DNA of 64,000 bases from Alphaproteobacteria bacterium (GCA_009908505.1 JAAAPD010000037.1:1-64000), one strand, 5' to 3'; shown: positions 19,621-30,139, numbered from the stretch's first letter. Numbers and translations are program-made. Notes: generated from the sequence alone by a model not told the origin.

Positions 19621-20721
19621 TCACTTGCGGCCCGCTTCGGCCAGTTCTTCCACCAGCGCCACCAGCGCCTCGGTCGCGTCGGGCTTGCCTACCGACAGGG
19701 CGGCCTGCGCCATCCGCGCCGCGCCCGCAGGGTCGGCCAGGACCGTTTCGATCTGGTCGCGCAGAGACTCCACCTCCAGCTTCGATTCCGGCACCAGGAT
19801 CGCCGCCCCGGCCTCGGCCAGGGCGCGGGCATTGGCGCTCTGGTGGTCGCCGGTGGCGATGGCCAGCGGCACGAGGATCGCAGGGCGCCCGATTACCGAA
19901 AGGTCCGCGACCGAAGAGGCCCCGGCCCGGCTGATCACCAGCTGCGCCTCGGCCATACGGGTGGGCACGTCGTTGAAGAAGGCCTGCACATCGGCGGAAA
20001 TGCCTTCGCTGGCATAGTAGTCAGCGACGCGGTCGTGATCCTCGTCGCGGGCCTGGTGACTGACGCGGATATGGCGGCGCAGGGCCGTGGGCAGGCCGGC
20101 GATGGCGGGCGGGACGACATCCGAAAGGATGCGCGCGCCCTGGCTGCCGCCCATGACCAGGACCGACATCGGGTAGTCACCCGGCGCGATGTAGCCCGCC
20201 CCGGCCCGGTCCAGCACCGCGCGGCGCACCGGATTGCCGGTATGCACCTGCTCGACGCCCGCAGGCAGGTCCGTGGGCCAGGTGCCGCAGCCGACCTTGC
20301 GCACCTTCCTGGCGAAAACCCGGTTTACCCGGCCCAACACGCCGTTCTGTTCATGGATCATGCGCGGCTTGCGCAGGATCGTGGCGGCCGACATGGCCGG
20401 GATCGTCGGGTAACCGCCGAATCCGACCACCACGTCGGGCTTGTCGCGCAGCATCCTGAAGACCGCACCGATCACCCCGCCGACGATGCGGAACGGCACC
20501 AGGGCCTTGCCGGGCAGGCCGCCGCGCGCGAATGTTGCACTGCTGACCTGTTCGATCTCGACGACATGGGGAAAGCCACCCGTGTAGCGCGCGCCGCGCG
20601 CATCGGTCGACAGCTTGACCCGCCAACCACGGCGCAACATCGCTTCGGCCAGGGCCTGGGCCGGGAACATGTGCCCGCCGGTGCCCCCGGCGGCAATGGT
20701 CAGAAGCGGCGTGCGCGCCAT
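19621..20721 (-). CDS. murG: MurG lipid II glycosyltransferase
   Basis: A 366-residue peripheral membrane GT28 enzyme that transfers GlcNAc to lipid I, giving lipid II. The G-loops [19 protein letters not shown] (N-terminal) and [11 protein letters not shown] (inter-domain) and the donor-binding [12 protein letters not shown] and [17 protein letters not shown] motifs are present. The spacing to ftsW is 2 nt and to murC at most 17 nt, so the three are co-transcribed. Confidence 0.97.
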   Translation of the reverse strand: MARTPLLTIAAGGTGGHMFPAQALAEAMLRRGWRVKLSTDARGARYTGGFPHVVEIEQVSSATFARGGLPGKALVPFRIVGGVIGAVFRMLRDKPDVVVGFGGYPTIPAMSAATILRKPRMIHEQNGVLGRVNRVFARKVRKVGCGTWPTDLPAGVEQVHTGNPVRRAVLDRAGAGYIAPGDYPMSVLVMGGSQGARILSDVVPPAIAGLPTALRRHIRVSHQARDEDHDRVADYYASEGISADVQAFFNDVPTRMAEAQLVISRAGASSVADLSVIGRPAILVPLAIATGDHQSANARALAEAGAAILVPESKLEVESLRDQIETVLADPAGAARMAQAALSVGKPDATEALVALVEELAEAGRK

Positions 20722-20723
20722 GC

Positions 20724-21890
20724 CTAGCGCCCCCCGCGCAAAAGGATGTCTCCGATTTCACCCTGCGGGCGGGTCCGGGTCAGGGCCAGCAGCATGCCCA
20801 CGGCGATGCCGCTGGCGATCACCGACGAGCCGCCATAGCTCACGAAAGGCAGCGTCATGCCCTTGGCCGGCAAGAGCCGCACCGCCACGCCCATGTTGAT
20901 CATCGCCTGCACCCCGACCATCGCGGCCAAGCCGCATCCGGCGAGGCGGATAAACGGGTCACGCTCTTTCATCAACCGCATAAGCGAGCGCAGCACGATC
21001 GCCATGTAGAGCAAGATGATCGCCAGCACGCAGATCAGGCCGTATTCCTCGGCCGCCACGGCGATGATGAAATCCGTGTGCGCATCCGGCAGCGACCATT
21101 TCACCTGGCCCTCGCCCACGCCGACGCCGAAAAATCCGCCCTCGCGGATCGCGTTCGTCGCATAGCCGAGCTGCGTGCGCGGATCGAGTTCGGGCGACAG
21201 GAACCCGTCGATGCGGCGGGCGAAATGCTCGGAATTGGAATAGGCCAGCGTGCCGCCGAAGACCACCATTGCGGCAATGGCGATCAACAGCAAGAGCGGC
21301 GCCCCGGCCACGAAATACATCACCCCCCAGCCGAACAGGATCAACGCCGCCTGCCCGAAATCGGGCTGCATGGCCAGCAGCATCACGATGATCAGGGTCA
21401 GGCCGAAGGAATAGGATTTGCCCGGCGGCCCGCCCAGTTGCTGGCTGGCGGCCATGAACCAGGCGGCGACCACCACGAAGCCGGGCTTGAGGAATTCCGA
21501 CGGCTGGAACGAGCCGAAGCCCAGCGAATACCACCGCACCGCGCCCTTGCCGAAATCGGTGCCGAAGAACGGCAGGCCCAGCATGGCGATGAAGGCCGCC
21601 AGGAACCCCAGCACGGCCAGCCGCCGCACCAGCGTCGGCGACAACATCGAGGTGACGAACATCACGGCGATGGCGACCGCGCCGAAAAAGGCCTGCCGCT
21701 GGACATAGTGAAAGGGCGCCAGCCCGTTGCGTTCGGCCAGCGGCGGCGAGGCAGCCAGCCCCAGCAGCAGGCCGATGCCGAACAGGGCCAGCACACAGGA
21801 CAGGGTCCACCTGTCCACAGTGCGCCACCACCGGGGAAGAACCGGGTCGCCGGAGGATACCGGCACGGACCCATAGACCATTTCTGTCAT
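20724..21890 (-). CDS. ftsW: FtsW, SEDS peptidoglycan polymerase
   Basis: A 388-residue polytopic membrane protein of the SEDS family that polymerises septal peptidoglycan with FtsI. About ten membrane helices are visible from residue 30 onward. Conserved segments include the [13 protein letters not shown] loop, the [16 protein letters not shown] region (with the catalytic-type Asp) and the terminal [19 protein letters not shown]. The ATG at 21890 ([11 protein letters not shown]) is preferred to an upstream TTG. Upstream lies a divergent promoter region shared with the ArsR gene, so ftsW may have its own promoter, because the usual operon partner murD is separated from it by 2.7 kb. Confidence 0.96.
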   Translation of the reverse strand: MTEMVYGSVPVSSGDPVLPRWWRTVDRWTLSCVLALFGIGLLLGLAASPPLAERNGLAPFHYVQRQAFFGAVAIAVMFVTSMLSPTLVRRLAVLGFLAAFIAMLGLPFFGTDFGKGAVRWYSLGFGSFQPSEFLKPGFVVVAAWFMAASQQLGGPPGKSYSFGLTLIIVMLLAMQPDFGQAALILFGWGVMYFVAGAPLLLLIAIAAMVVFGGTLAYSNSEHFARRIDGFLSPELDPRTQLGYATNAIREGGFFGVGVGEGQVKWSLPDAHTDFIIAVAAEEYGLICVLAIILLYMAIVLRSLMRLMKERDPFIRLAGCGLAAMVGVQAMINMGVAVRLLPAKGMTLPFVSYGGSSVIASGIAVGMLLALTRTRPQGEIGDILLRGGR

Positions 21891-22032
21891 GGCATTACCG
21901 CTCAACTGCCTCGTTTGTCGCCCGTTTTCCGGGTCTGGCCCGATCCTAACGCGATTTGCCCGGCTTTGCCAGAAAAACTAGGTCCGTCCGCGCTGTCACT
22001 TTACCTTATATATCTTGCTCTTTATATAAAGA

Positions 22033-22374
22033 ATCATCAAAGATGCCCTGACCCCCCTGCTCGCGGCCCTTGCCGACCCGACCCGGCGGGCGATCCTTGC
22101 CCGCCTCGCGCGGGGCGAGGCGACGGTCAACGAACTGGCCGAGGCCTTTCCCATCTCTCAGCCCGCGGTGTCGCGCCACCTGCGCATCCTGACCGATGCC
22201 GGGCTTGTCGAACGCTCGGTCGAAGCCCAGCGCCGACCGGCGCGGCTTGTCCCGGCGGCCTTCGATCCGCTGGACAGGTTTACTGGCGATCTGCGCAGAA
22301 CCTTCGCGGATCGCTACGATCGGCTAGACAAGGTGCTTGCCGACATGCCCGACACGGCCAACGAAAAGGGTTGA
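22033..22374 (+). CDS. ArsR-family transcriptional regulator (non-canonical start)
   Basis: A winged-helix regulator of about 113 residues. The DNA-binding region LADPTRRAILARLARGEATV, then NELAEAFPISQPAVSRHLRI and LTDAGLVER, is complete, so the gene is intact in its core. No ATG, GTG or TTG exists in frame between the stop at 22027 and the recognition helix. The reading that fits the family (I-I-K-D-A-L-T-P-L-L) would start at ATC 22033 or 22036, or at CTG 22048; GTG 22168 would delete the helix-turn-helix. An AT-rich stretch (TTATATATC, CTTTATATAAA) lies just upstream and looks like a promoter. It is followed 4 nt later by an AHSA1/SRPBCC gene, a very common regulator-partner pair. The start is uncertain; the family is not. 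Confidence 0.85.
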   Translation: MIKDALTPLLAALADPTRRAILARLARGEATVNELAEAFPISQPAVSRHLRILTDAGLVERSVEAQRRPARLVPAAFDPLDRFTGDLRRTFADRYDRLDKVLADMPDTANEKG

Positions 22375-22378
22375 TGCC

Positions 22379-22852
22379 ATGCCAGCCCCCTTCAAGATGA
22401 CCCAGACCGGCCCCACCACCCTGCACGTGACCCGGGGATTCGCCGCCCCGCCTGCCAGGGTCTGGCGCGCCCATACCGACCCCCGGATCGTTCTGGAATG
22501 GTTCGGCATGCCGGGCTATCCGATCATCAAGGCCGAAATCGACCTGAAGGTCGGCGGCGGCTACCGCTATGAATGGCAGATGCCCGAAGGCGGCATCATG
22601 GGGGTCAGTGGCAGCTACCTCGAACTGGAAGAGCCGCGCAAAATCGTCCACACCGAGCGGTTCGACGAGGACTGGACCGATGGGGAAACCACCGTCACGA
22701 CCGTCTTCCACGCGGTCGAGGCCGGCACGCGGTTGGAAATGGACATCGCCTATCGGTCCGAGAAAGGGCTGAAAATGGCCCTGGAAACCGGAATGGACGA
22801 GGGCATGGACAGCACCTACACGCAGCTGGACGCGCTGCTTGATAAGGGGTGA
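22379..22852 (+). CDS. SRPBCC/AHSA1 domain protein
   Basis: A 157-residue START-like (SRPBCC) protein of the activator of Hsp90 ATPase homologue 1-like type. Recognisable segments are LHVTRGFAAPPARVWRAHTD, WFGMPG, the KVGGGYRYEW strand and GSYLELEEPRKIVHTERF. Such proteins bind hydrophobic ligands in a deep cavity and are often encoded right after an ArsR regulator, as here; the ligand is unknown. The ATG at 22379 follows the ArsR stop by 4 nt. Confidence 0.9.
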   Translation: MPAPFKMTQTGPTTLHVTRGFAAPPARVWRAHTDPRIVLEWFGMPGYPIIKAEIDLKVGGGYRYEWQMPEGGIMGVSGSYLELEEPRKIVHTERFDEDWTDGETTVTTVFHAVEAGTRLEMDIAYRSEKGLKMALETGMDEGMDSTYTQLDALLDKG

Positions 22853-23004
22853 AAGAGGCCGATCTTCTTCGCTGGCCGCGCGCGAGAGCGGGCGCCATGC
22901 CGCGACCCCGGCGCCGAAGGTTCGGCCGCGCCCCGGCCCGGACGACGCCGGCAAAGCGCCACCTCCCCCTTGCGCCGCGGTAAAAATGCCGTAACCCCGG
23001 TGCC

Positions 23005-24186
23005 ATGCAGGTGAACACGCTCATCCTTGGCGCCGGGGCCGCCGGGCTGCACTGCGCGGCGCAGGCCGGGCCGGACACGCTTGTCGTCGATCACGCCAAG
23101 ACGCCGGGCGAGAAGATCCGCATTTCCGGCGGCGGGCGCTGCAATTTCACGAACCTGCATGCGGGGCCGGACAATTTCCTGTCGGCCAACCCGCATTTCT
23201 GCAAATCGGTGCTTGCACGCTATACCCAGTGGGATTTCATCGACCTGGTGGGCCGCCACGGCATCGCCTGGCATGAAAAGACGCTGGGCCAGCTGTTCTG
23301 CGACAGCTCCGCCAAGGACATCATCCGCATGCTGCTGGACGAGATGGCAGCGGCGGGCGCAGACCTCTGGCTGCGCACCGTGATCGGCGAGATCACCCAT
23401 GACGGGGCGCGCTTCCGCGTCACTCTCGACCGCGAGGGGCGCTGCCGAACTGTCACCGCCCGTCACCTTGTCGTGGCGACCGGGGGCAAGTCGATTCCCA
23501 AGATGGGCGCGACGGGCCTGGCCTATGACATCGCCCGCCAATTCGGGGTGCCGGTCACGCCGACCCGCGCGGGCCTGGTACCCTTTACCTTTTCCGACAA
23601 TCCTTTCGCGGGCCTGTCCGGGGTGTCGACGCCCGTGCGCGTGGCCGCGCGGGACGGCACCAGCTTCGACGAGGCGCTGCTGTTCACCCATCGCGGGTTG
23701 TCCGGCCCGGCCATGCTGCAAATTTCGAACTACTGGCACGAGGGCGAGGCGCTGTCGTTGAACCTGGCCCCGACCGGGACCCTGCTCGAGAGCCTGCGCA
23801 CCGCGCGTCGGACGGCCGGCCGCAAGGGCTTGGCCAGCCTGTTGCCCCTGCCCGGCCGGCTGCTCGATCACCTGGCGGTCCAGCATGACCTGTCGGGCAA
23901 CATCGCCGATTGGTCCGATGACCGGTTGCGCGGGCTCTGCGATGCGCTGACGGATTGGCAGGTTCGACCCTCGGGCACCGAGGGCTACCGCACCGCCGAG
24001 GTCACGCTGGGCGGGATCGACACCGATGCGCTGTCGTCGCGGACCATGGCCGTCAAGGCACTGCCCGGCCTGCATTTCATCGGCGAGGCGGTGGACGTGA
24101 CCGGCTGGCTGGGCGGCTACAACTTCCAGTGGGCCTGGTCCTCGGCCCATGCCGCCGGTCGGGCGATCGCCGAAAACCGCCCATGA
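23005..24186 (+). CDS. NAD(P)/FAD-dependent oxidoreductase, HI0933 family
   Basis: A 393-residue flavoprotein. The N-terminal dinucleotide-binding motif LILGAGAAGLHCAAQAG and the family signature GEKIRISGGGRCNFTN (residues about 33-50) place it in the HI0933/BaiN-like group. It also contains LVVATGGKSIPKMGATG and the C-terminal GEAVDVTGWLGGYNFQWAWSSA that closes the FAD site. The physiological substrate is not known. It lies in the plus-strand block that separates murD from ftsW, 150 nt after the SRPBCC gene. Confidence 0.9.
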   Translation: MQVNTLILGAGAAGLHCAAQAGPDTLVVDHAKTPGEKIRISGGGRCNFTNLHAGPDNFLSANPHFCKSVLARYTQWDFIDLVGRHGIAWHEKTLGQLFCDSSAKDIIRMLLDEMAAAGADLWLRTVIGEITHDGARFRVTLDREGRCRTVTARHLVVATGGKSIPKMGATGLAYDIARQFGVPVTPTRAGLVPFTFSDNPFAGLSGVSTPVRVAARDGTSFDEALLFTHRGLSGPAMLQISNYWHEGEALSLNLAPTGTLLESLRTARRTAGRKGLASLLPLPGRLLDHLAVQHDLSGNIADWSDDRLRGLCDALTDWQVRPSGTEGYRTAEVTLGGIDTDALSSRTMAVKALPGLHFIGEAVDVTGWLGGYNFQWAWSSAHAAGRAIAENRP

Positions 24187-24307
24187 TCCCCCGTATTTGT
24201 CGCGGATTGTCGCCCATGTGCCCAGCTTTGCCACATTTGCGCCTTTCTCCTGTCAAGGATGATTAACAGGGTGGTTCCAGTCGTGGGATCAACTTTAAGG
24301 AGCCGTC

Positions 24308-24583
24308 ATGAAACCGAATTTCGTCATCACCGCCCTGGCCGCGCTCGGCCTGTCGGCGACCATGGCCTCAGCGGACAGCCCGGTGCGCTATGCCGCCGCC
24401 TCGGGCGGGCAAGTCGTGGTCACGGGTGGGCTGGAATGGCTGATCGCCGCGAATGGCTGCAGCTACTCCAAGGTGGCCACATCGGCCGGCGTGACCCGCT
24501 GGCAGATCGTCGTCAACGGCGAACGCCTGGGCCTGACCAACGCCCGGAGCGGCTGCCCGGCGACCGTCACCACCGGCAGCTGA
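24308..24583 (+). CDS. Small secreted protein, unknown
   Basis: A 91-residue protein with a signal peptide (MKPNFVITALAALGLSATMASA) and a mature part of about 68 residues with two cysteines (in ANGCSYSK and ARSGCPATV) that could form a disulfide in the periplasm. No family is recognised. The start has TTTAAGGAGCCGTC upstream, an excellent ribosome-binding site. It ends 4 nt before the murD stop on the other strand. Confidence 0.75.
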   Translation: MKPNFVITALAALGLSATMASADSPVRYAAASGGQVVVTGGLEWLIAANGCSYSKVATSAGVTRWQIVVNGERLGLTNARSGCPATVTTGS

Positions 24584-24586
24584 CCC

Positions 24587-25984
24587 CTACCCGCTCAGCT
24601 TGGCGACCTGCGCGGCGAAGTCCTCGCCGCGCTTTTCGAAATTGTCATACTGGTCGAAAGACGCCGCCGCAGGCGCCAGCAGCACGGTTTCGCCCGGCTG
24701 CGCCTCTTCCGAGGCGCGGGCCACGGCGGTGCCCATCTCGGTGCACACCTCGACCTCGACGCCCTTGAGCTGCATGGCGAAGGCCGCCGCCTCACGGCCG
24801 ATCACGTAGGCCTTGACCACCGACCCGGCCGCGCCCAGAATTTCATCCAGCCCGCCTTCCTTTTCCAGACCGCCGCAGATCCAGCGGATCCTGTCGAAGG
24901 CCGCCAATGCCTTGGCGGCGCTGTCCACGTTGGTCGCCTTGCTGTCATTGACGTAGCGCACGCCGTCGATCTCGGCGATCAGCTGGCTGCGATGGGGCAG
25001 CCCGGCAAAGGAATGCAGTGCCTGTTCGATCAGGCGCGGGGCCAGTCCCAGCGTGCGGCACGCCGCATAGGCGGCGCAGGCATTCTGGTGGTTGTGCTGC
25101 CCCGGCAGGCCGGGAATGGCGCGCAGGTCGATCGCGGCCAGCTGCCGCCCCTTGCGCCATTCCGCCAGGAACCCCTTGCGCGCGAAGACGAACCAGCCCT
25201 CTCCGGCCAGTTTGCCGGTGGAGACCCGGATCACCCGGTCATCCGCCGGGCCAGTGGCCAACTGGTTGGCCATATAGCGGCCCTCGGGCTCATCCACGCC
25301 CACCACGGCGCGATCCGGCCCGCCCTCGGCGAACAGCCGGCGCTTGGCGGCGAAATAGCCCCCCGGCCCGCCGTGCCGGTCCAAATGATCGGGCGTCAGG
25401 TTGGTGAAGACGGCGACATCCGGGGTCAGGGCGCGGGCCAGGTCGGTCTGGTAGCTGCTCAGTTCCAGCACGATCACGTCGCCATCATGGGGCGGCTCGA
25501 TATCCAGCACCCCGCGCCCGATATTGCCCGCCAATTGGCAGGGCCGCCCGGCATGGTCGAGGATATGGTGGATCAGCGCACTGGTAGTGGATTTGCCGTT
25601 GGACCCGGTGACGGCGATGACGCGCGGCGGCTGGTCGAACTCGTCCCACTCGCCACCGGCGAGGGACCGGAAGAACAGCCCGATATCGTTGTCCACCGGG
25701 CAGCCCTCGTCCCAGGCGCGGGCAATGGCCGGATGCGGCGCAGGGTAAAGATGCGGAATACCGGGCGAGGTGATCAGCATCGCCACCCCCTCATAGGCGC
25801 CCGGTTTCGCCAGGTCGCGCAGGGCGACGCCCAGTTCGGCGGCACGGGTTTCGGCCTCGGGGCCATCGTCCCAGGCCACCACCTCGGCCCCACCGGCCTG
25901 CAGCGCGATCACCGCCGCCCGGCCCGAGCGGCCCAGCCCCAGAACGGCAACCCTCTGGCCCGCGACACCGCGCGCTGGAATCAT
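24587..25984 (-). CDS. murD: UDP-N-acetylmuramoyl-L-alanine--D-glutamate ligase MurD
   Basis: A 465-residue Mur ligase that adds D-Glu. The N-terminus has [18 protein letters not shown], the ATP loop is [15 protein letters not shown], followed by [11 protein letters not shown] and [13 protein letters not shown], and the C-terminal domain has [17 protein letters not shown] and [13 protein letters not shown]. The ATG at 25984 has GAGGGGGCC upstream; the frame is open further but without family similarity. It is downstream of mraY by about 120 nt. It is the last gene before the opposite-strand insert, so the transcript from mraZ may end near here. Confidence 0.96.
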   Translation of the reverse strand: MIPARGVAGQRVAVLGLGRSGRAAVIALQAGGAEVVAWDDGPEAETRAAELGVALRDLAKPGAYEGVAMLITSPGIPHLYPAPHPAIARAWDEGCPVDNDIGLFFRSLAGGEWDEFDQPPRVIAVTGSNGKSTTSALIHHILDHAGRPCQLAGNIGRGVLDIEPPHDGDVIVLELSSYQTDLARALTPDVAVFTNLTPDHLDRHGGPGGYFAAKRRLFAEGGPDRAVVGVDEPEGRYMANQLATGPADDRVIRVSTGKLAGEGWFVFARKGFLAEWRKGRQLAAIDLRAIPGLPGQHNHQNACAAYAACRTLGLAPRLIEQALHSFAGLPHRSQLIAEIDGVRYVNDSKATNVDSAAKALAAFDRIRWICGGLEKEGGLDEILGAAGSVVKAYVIGREAAAFAMQLKGVEVEVCTEMGTAVARASEEAQPGETVLLAPAAASFDQYDNFEKRGEDFAAQVAKLSG

Positions 25985-26105
25985 GGCAAATGGCCCCCTC
26001 GACCCGTTTTTGACATGGTCGCCAACCTGCCCAATGCGCGCAAGGCTGACAAGATGGGATAGAAGCACGCCGCCTGCGTCAGCGCCTAGCCGAAATCGAA
26101 AAGGT

Positions 26106-27188
26106 CTACCGCACCTTCAGCGTCGCCAGCCCGATCAGTGCCAGGATCAGCGAGATGATCCAGAAGCGGATGACGATCTGTGGCTCGGCCCAGCCCTTTT
26201 TCTCGTAATGGTGGTGGATCGGGGCCATGAGGAAGACGCGTTTGCCGGTGCGTTTGAAATAGACCACCTGAATGATGACGCTCAACGCCTCGAGCACGAA
26301 AAGCCCGCCGACGATGGCCAGCACGATCTCGTGCTTGGTGGCCACGGCGATGGCGCCCAGCGCCCCGCCCAGCGCCAGCGACCCGGTATCGCCCATGAAG
26401 ACGGCGGCCGGCGGCGCGTTATACCATAGAAAGCCCAGGCCCCCGCCGATCAGCCCGGCGGTGAAGATCAGCAATTCCCCGGTATCGGGCACATAATGGA
26501 CATCGAGATACTCGGTAAAGTCGGTGCGGCCCACCGCGTAGGCGATGATGCCGAAGGTGCCCGCGGCGATCATCACCGGCATCACCGCCAACCCGTCCAG
26601 CCCGTCGGTCAGGTTCACAGCGTTGGCCGCGCCGACGATGACGATGATGGCGAAGGGGATGAACAGCACGCCCAGATTGACCAGAAGGTCCTTGAAGAAG
26701 GGCAGTGCCAGCTGGTTGGTCAACTCGGCCGGATGGTATTGCGCCGCCCACCAGCCCGCGATCCCGGCAATCAGGAACCCCAGCAGCAGTCGCACCTTGC
26801 CCGGCACGCCGGCCACGTTCTGCTTGCTGACCTTGGCGTAATCGTCGGCAAGGCCGATGGCGCCATAGGCCATGGTCACGAACAGCACCATCCAGACGAA
26901 GGGATTGTCCAACCGCGCCCAAAAAAGCGTCGCCGTGAGCAGCGCGCCCACGATCAGCAGCCCACCCATGGTGGGCGTGCCGGCCTTGGCCACGTGCCCC
27001 TCGGGGCCGTCGTCGCGAATGGGTTGGCCCTTGCCCTGTCGCTTGCGCAGCACGTTGATGAGCGGCTTGCCGAAGACGAAGCCGAAGATCAGCGCCGTGA
27101 AGAACGCGCCCCCCGCCCGGAAGGTGATGTAGCGGAAGAGGTTGTAGAAATCCCCTCCATCCGACAGGGCGGTCAACCAATACAACAT
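26106..27188 (-). CDS. mraY: MraY, phospho-N-acetylmuramoyl-pentapeptide transferase
   Basis: A 360-residue polytopic enzyme that makes lipid I from UDP-MurNAc-pentapeptide and undecaprenyl phosphate. About ten membrane helices are present. The catalytic loops [11 protein letters not shown] (Asp-Asp), [13 protein letters not shown], and [14 protein letters not shown] with the HHHYEKKGW segment near the C-terminus are standard. The conserved [10 protein letters not shown] is at about residue 73. Located 27 nt after murF. Confidence 0.97.
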   Translation of the reverse strand: MLYWLTALSDGGDFYNLFRYITFRAGGAFFTALIFGFVFGKPLINVLRKRQGKGQPIRDDGPEGHVAKAGTPTMGGLLIVGALLTATLFWARLDNPFVWMVLFVTMAYGAIGLADDYAKVSKQNVAGVPGKVRLLLGFLIAGIAGWWAAQYHPAELTNQLALPFFKDLLVNLGVLFIPFAIIVIVGAANAVNLTDGLDGLAVMPVMIAAGTFGIIAYAVGRTDFTEYLDVHYVPDTGELLIFTAGLIGGGLGFLWYNAPPAAVFMGDTGSLALGGALGAIAVATKHEIVLAIVGGLFVLEALSVIIQVVYFKRTGKRVFLMAPIHHHYEKKGWAEPQIVIRFWIISLILALIGLATLKVR

Positions 27189-27215
27189 GTGCGCTTTCCT
27201 CTGCTCTTGCAGGCG

Positions 27216-28649
27216 TTACGGGGCGTCCCGATGCCCCAGTTTGCGAACGGCGTCAACGACGCGGGAGATGAGCGACCCCTTCGAGCCCTTGACCAGCACG
27301 ACATCGCCCGCATCGACAAGGCGGCTTGGCATGGCGGCCAGCTCATCGGCGGTTTGCGCCCAATTCCCACGCTTGTCGTCGGGCAGCGCCTCGTAAAGCG
27401 CGCGCATCCGCGGACCCGCGCAATGGACAAGGTGGACCTCGTCCATGAAAGGGCTGTCCGCGATGGCGGCATGCAACGCCATTTCCTCCGCGCCCAGTTC
27501 CAGCATGTCGCCCAGGATCGCCACCCGGCGCCCCCGCACCGTGCGCCCGACCCCGTCGGTGGGCGTGTAAGAGGCCAGCACCTCCAGCGCCGCGGCCAGC
27601 GAGGCGGGGTTGGCGTTGAACGCATCATCGAGCAGCAACAGCGCCTCGCCGCTGGTGGCCGGGTCCAGCGTCACCGTTTCCAGCGCACCGCGCCCGGCGG
27701 GCGGCTGCCAGCGGGCCAGGTCCATGGCCGCGCGCACCAGGTCGCCGCCCAGCGCCTGAACCGCCGCCAGAATGCCAAGGCTGTTCATCGCGAAATGGCG
27801 CCCCGCCGTATCCAGCTTGTAGGTCAACTGCCCGGCGGGCGTGTCTGCCTGCACGATGGTCCGGCCCTCGGTCAGGCGCACATCCGTCAAGCAGAAATGG
27901 CAGGTTGGATTGGCCCCAAACCGATAGACAGGACAGCCCGTAGCCCATGCCGGCCCTTCAAGCTGCGTCAGGATCGAGACCGGCAGGTCGCCGTCGAAAA
28001 TCGCCGCACCATCCTCTTCCAGCCCCTCGTAGATCGAGGCCTTTTCCGTCGCGATCGCCTCTAGGCTACCCAGGGCCTCGAGGTGGGCGGCGGCGATGGT
28101 GGTGATTAGCCCCACATGGGGCCGGGCCATACGCGACAGCGGCGCGATCTCGCCGGGGGCGTTCATGCCGATCTCGATCACCGCGAACTCTGTATCGGCG
28201 GGCATGCGGGCCAGGGTCAGCGGCACGCCCCAATGGTTGTTGTAGCTGGCCTCGGCCGCATGGGTGCGGCCCTGCGCCGAAAGGACCGTGCGCGCCATTT
28301 CCTTGGCGCTGGTCTTGCCGACCGACCCGGTGATGCCCAGAACGCGGGCCTGCGTCCGGGCCCGGGCTGCGCGGCCCAGAGCCTCGAGCGCCTGCAACAC
28401 GTCCGGCACGATCAGGAGCGGCGCCGATGCGGGCACATCTTCGGGCCGGTGGGTGACAAGGGCCGCGGCGGCCCCGGCCTCGAATGCACTGGCCACGAAA
28501 TCATGACCGTCGCGGTCGGCCGTGAGCGCGACGAACAGGTCGCCCGGCTGCAAGGTCCGTGTGTCGATGCTGACCCCGGTTGCGGTGAATTCGGAGGTGG
28601 CAACGCCCCCCGTGGCCGTCGCGGCCTCGCCCGCGGTCCAGAGCGCCAT
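27216..28649 (-). CDS. murF: MurF, UDP-MurNAc-tripeptide--D-alanyl-D-alanine ligase
   Basis: A 477-residue Mur ligase that adds the D-Ala-D-Ala dipeptide made by Ddl. The ATP loop is GITGSVGKTSAKEM, with AEASYNNHWGVPLTL, VIEIGMNAPGEI and the C-terminal DDAFNANPASLAAAL and RVAILGDMLELG. The ATG at 28649 overlaps the murE stop by one base (TGATG); a GTG three bases upstream is an alternative. The C-terminal portion (VLVKGSKGSLISRVVDAV) is complete. Confidence 0.96.
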   Translation of the reverse strand: MALWTAGEAATATGGVATSEFTATGVSIDTRTLQPGDLFVALTADRDGHDFVASAFEAGAAAALVTHRPEDVPASAPLLIVPDVLQALEALGRAARARTQARVLGITGSVGKTSAKEMARTVLSAQGRTHAAEASYNNHWGVPLTLARMPADTEFAVIEIGMNAPGEIAPLSRMARPHVGLITTIAAAHLEALGSLEAIATEKASIYEGLEEDGAAIFDGDLPVSILTQLEGPAWATGCPVYRFGANPTCHFCLTDVRLTEGRTIVQADTPAGQLTYKLDTAGRHFAMNSLGILAAVQALGGDLVRAAMDLARWQPPAGRGALETVTLDPATSGEALLLLDDAFNANPASLAAALEVLASYTPTDGVGRTVRGRRVAILGDMLELGAEEMALHAAIADSPFMDEVHLVHCAGPRMRALYEALPDDKRGNWAQTADELAAMPSRLVDAGDVVLVKGSKGSLISRVVDAVRKLGHRDAP

Positions 28650-30139
28650 CACAGCCGCCCGTCCAAGGCGGCCACCGCCACGCTGGCCTGTTCGGCATCG
28701 TCGAAGGGCAGCACGTCATCGCCGATGACCTGGCCGGTCTCGTGCCCCTTGCCGCAGATCAGCAGCGCATCGCCTGGCCCCAGCGCATCGACGCCGCGCA
28801 GGATCGCCTCGGCCCGGTCGCCGACCTCGATCGCATCGGGACAGCCCAGCATAACCGCGGCCCGGATCGTGCCCGGGTCCTCGCTGCGGGGGTTGTCGTC
28901 GGTCACGAAGACGATGTCCGCGTTTTCCGCCGCCGCCTGGCCCATCAGCGGGCGCTTGCCCGGGTCGCGGTCGCCGCCCGCCCCGACGATGGCCACCAGC
29001 CGGCCCATGACATGCGGGCGCATGGCCTGAAGCGCAGTGGCCACGGCATCGGGCGTATGGGCGTAATCGACGAAGACGCTGGCGCCGGACTCGCGCGTTG
29101 CGGCCAACTGCATCCGGCCGCGCACCGTGCGCAGATGCGGCAGGGTCTGGAACACCTCGTCCGCATCGGCACCGGCGGCGATGCACAGCCCCGCCGCCAA
29201 CAGGACGTTTTCCGCCTGGAAGCCGCCGATCAGCGACAGCCGCGCCATGTGACTGCGTCCCTGCCAGTCAAAGCGCAACTCCTGACCCGTCGCATCGAAG
29301 CGCTGCCCCAACAGCCGCAGGCGCGCATCCTCGTGTCGGCCAACACCGATGACTTCTTGCCCGCGATGTTCGGCCACCTGGGCGGCCTCGCGCAGCTTGG
29401 AATCGTCCAGGTTGATCACCGCCACCCCGTCATCGGGCAGAACCCGGGTGAACAGGCCCATCTTGGCCTCGAAATAGGCCTCGAAGGTTCCGTGGTAATC
29501 CAGGTGGTCTTGGCTGAAATTCGAAAAGCCCGCGACCGACAGCAGGATGCCATCGAGCCGCCGCTGGTCCAGCCCGTGACTGGAGGCCTCCATCGCCACA
29601 TGGGTGATGCCATTGGCCCGCGCCTCGGCCAGGACGCGGTGCAGCGTGATCGGTTCCGGCGTGGTATGGCGCAGCGGATGGGTCCAGGCCCCTTCGACGC
29701 CCGTGGTGCCCAGGTTGACGGCTGGCAGCTCCATCTCGATCCAGATCTGGCGACAGAAACTGCTGATCGAGGTCTTGCCGTTGGTGCCCGTCACCGCGAC
29801 CACCGTTTCCGGATGTGCCCCGAACCACAGCGATGCGGTCTGGGCCAGCGCCTGCCTGGGGTCTTCACAGATGATCAGCGCGGCGTTCGAGGCGGCCAGC
29901 TCTTCGGCGGCGATCCGCGCGCCCTCGGCATCGGTCAGAACGGCCGAGGCCCCCATGCGCAGCGCATACTGAATGAATTCGCCGCCATGCACCCGGCTGC
30001 CCGGCAGGGCGAAGAACAGCGTGCCATCGGCCACCTCGCGGCTGTCCACGGCCAGGCCCGTCACGACGGCCTCGGCCCCGCCGCGCGCGGTCAGGCCCAG
30101 GGCCGTCAGGTTCATGGTTTTCTGGCCCGTGCTGCCCAT
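28649..30139 (-). CDS. murE: MurE, UDP-MurNAc-L-Ala-D-Glu--meso-diaminopimelate ligase
   Basis: A 496-residue Mur ligase. The ATP loop is AVTGTNGKTSISSFC; the binding motif DDNPRSEDP marks specificity for meso-diaminopimelate, as expected in a Gram-negative bacterium. Other landmarks are NLGTTGVEG, MEASSHGLDQRRL and FVDYAHTPDA. I keep ATG 30139, which has AGGGGGCGAG upstream; ATG 30115 (MNLTALGLTARGG) is a possible but less well preceded start. It follows ftsI by 16 nt. Confidence 0.96.
   Translation of the reverse strand: MGSTGQKTMNLTALGLTARGGAEAVVTGLAVDSREVADGTLFFALPGSRVHGGEFIQYALRMGASAVLTDAEGARIAAEELAASNAALIICEDPRQALAQTASLWFGAHPETVVAVTGTNGKTSISSFCRQIWIEMELPAVNLGTTGVEGAWTHPLRHTTPEPITLHRVLAEARANGITHVAMEASSHGLDQRRLDGILLSVAGFSNFSQDHLDYHGTFEAYFEAKMGLFTRVLPDDGVAVINLDDSKLREAAQVAEHRGQEVIGVGRHEDARLRLLGQRFDATGQELRFDWQGRSHMARLSLIGGFQAENVLLAAGLCIAAGADADEVFQTLPHLRTVRGRMQLAATRESGASVFVDYAHTPDAVATALQAMRPHVMGRLVAIVGAGGDRDPGKRPLMGQAAAENADIVFVTDDNPRSEDPGTIRAAVMLGCPDAIEVGDRAEAILRGVDALGPGDALLICGKGHETGQVIGDDVLPFDDAEQASVAVAALDGRL

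Noticed and set aside
22043-22054. ATG at 22043 as the ArsR start
   Set aside because: It is in another frame and meets TGA two codons later.
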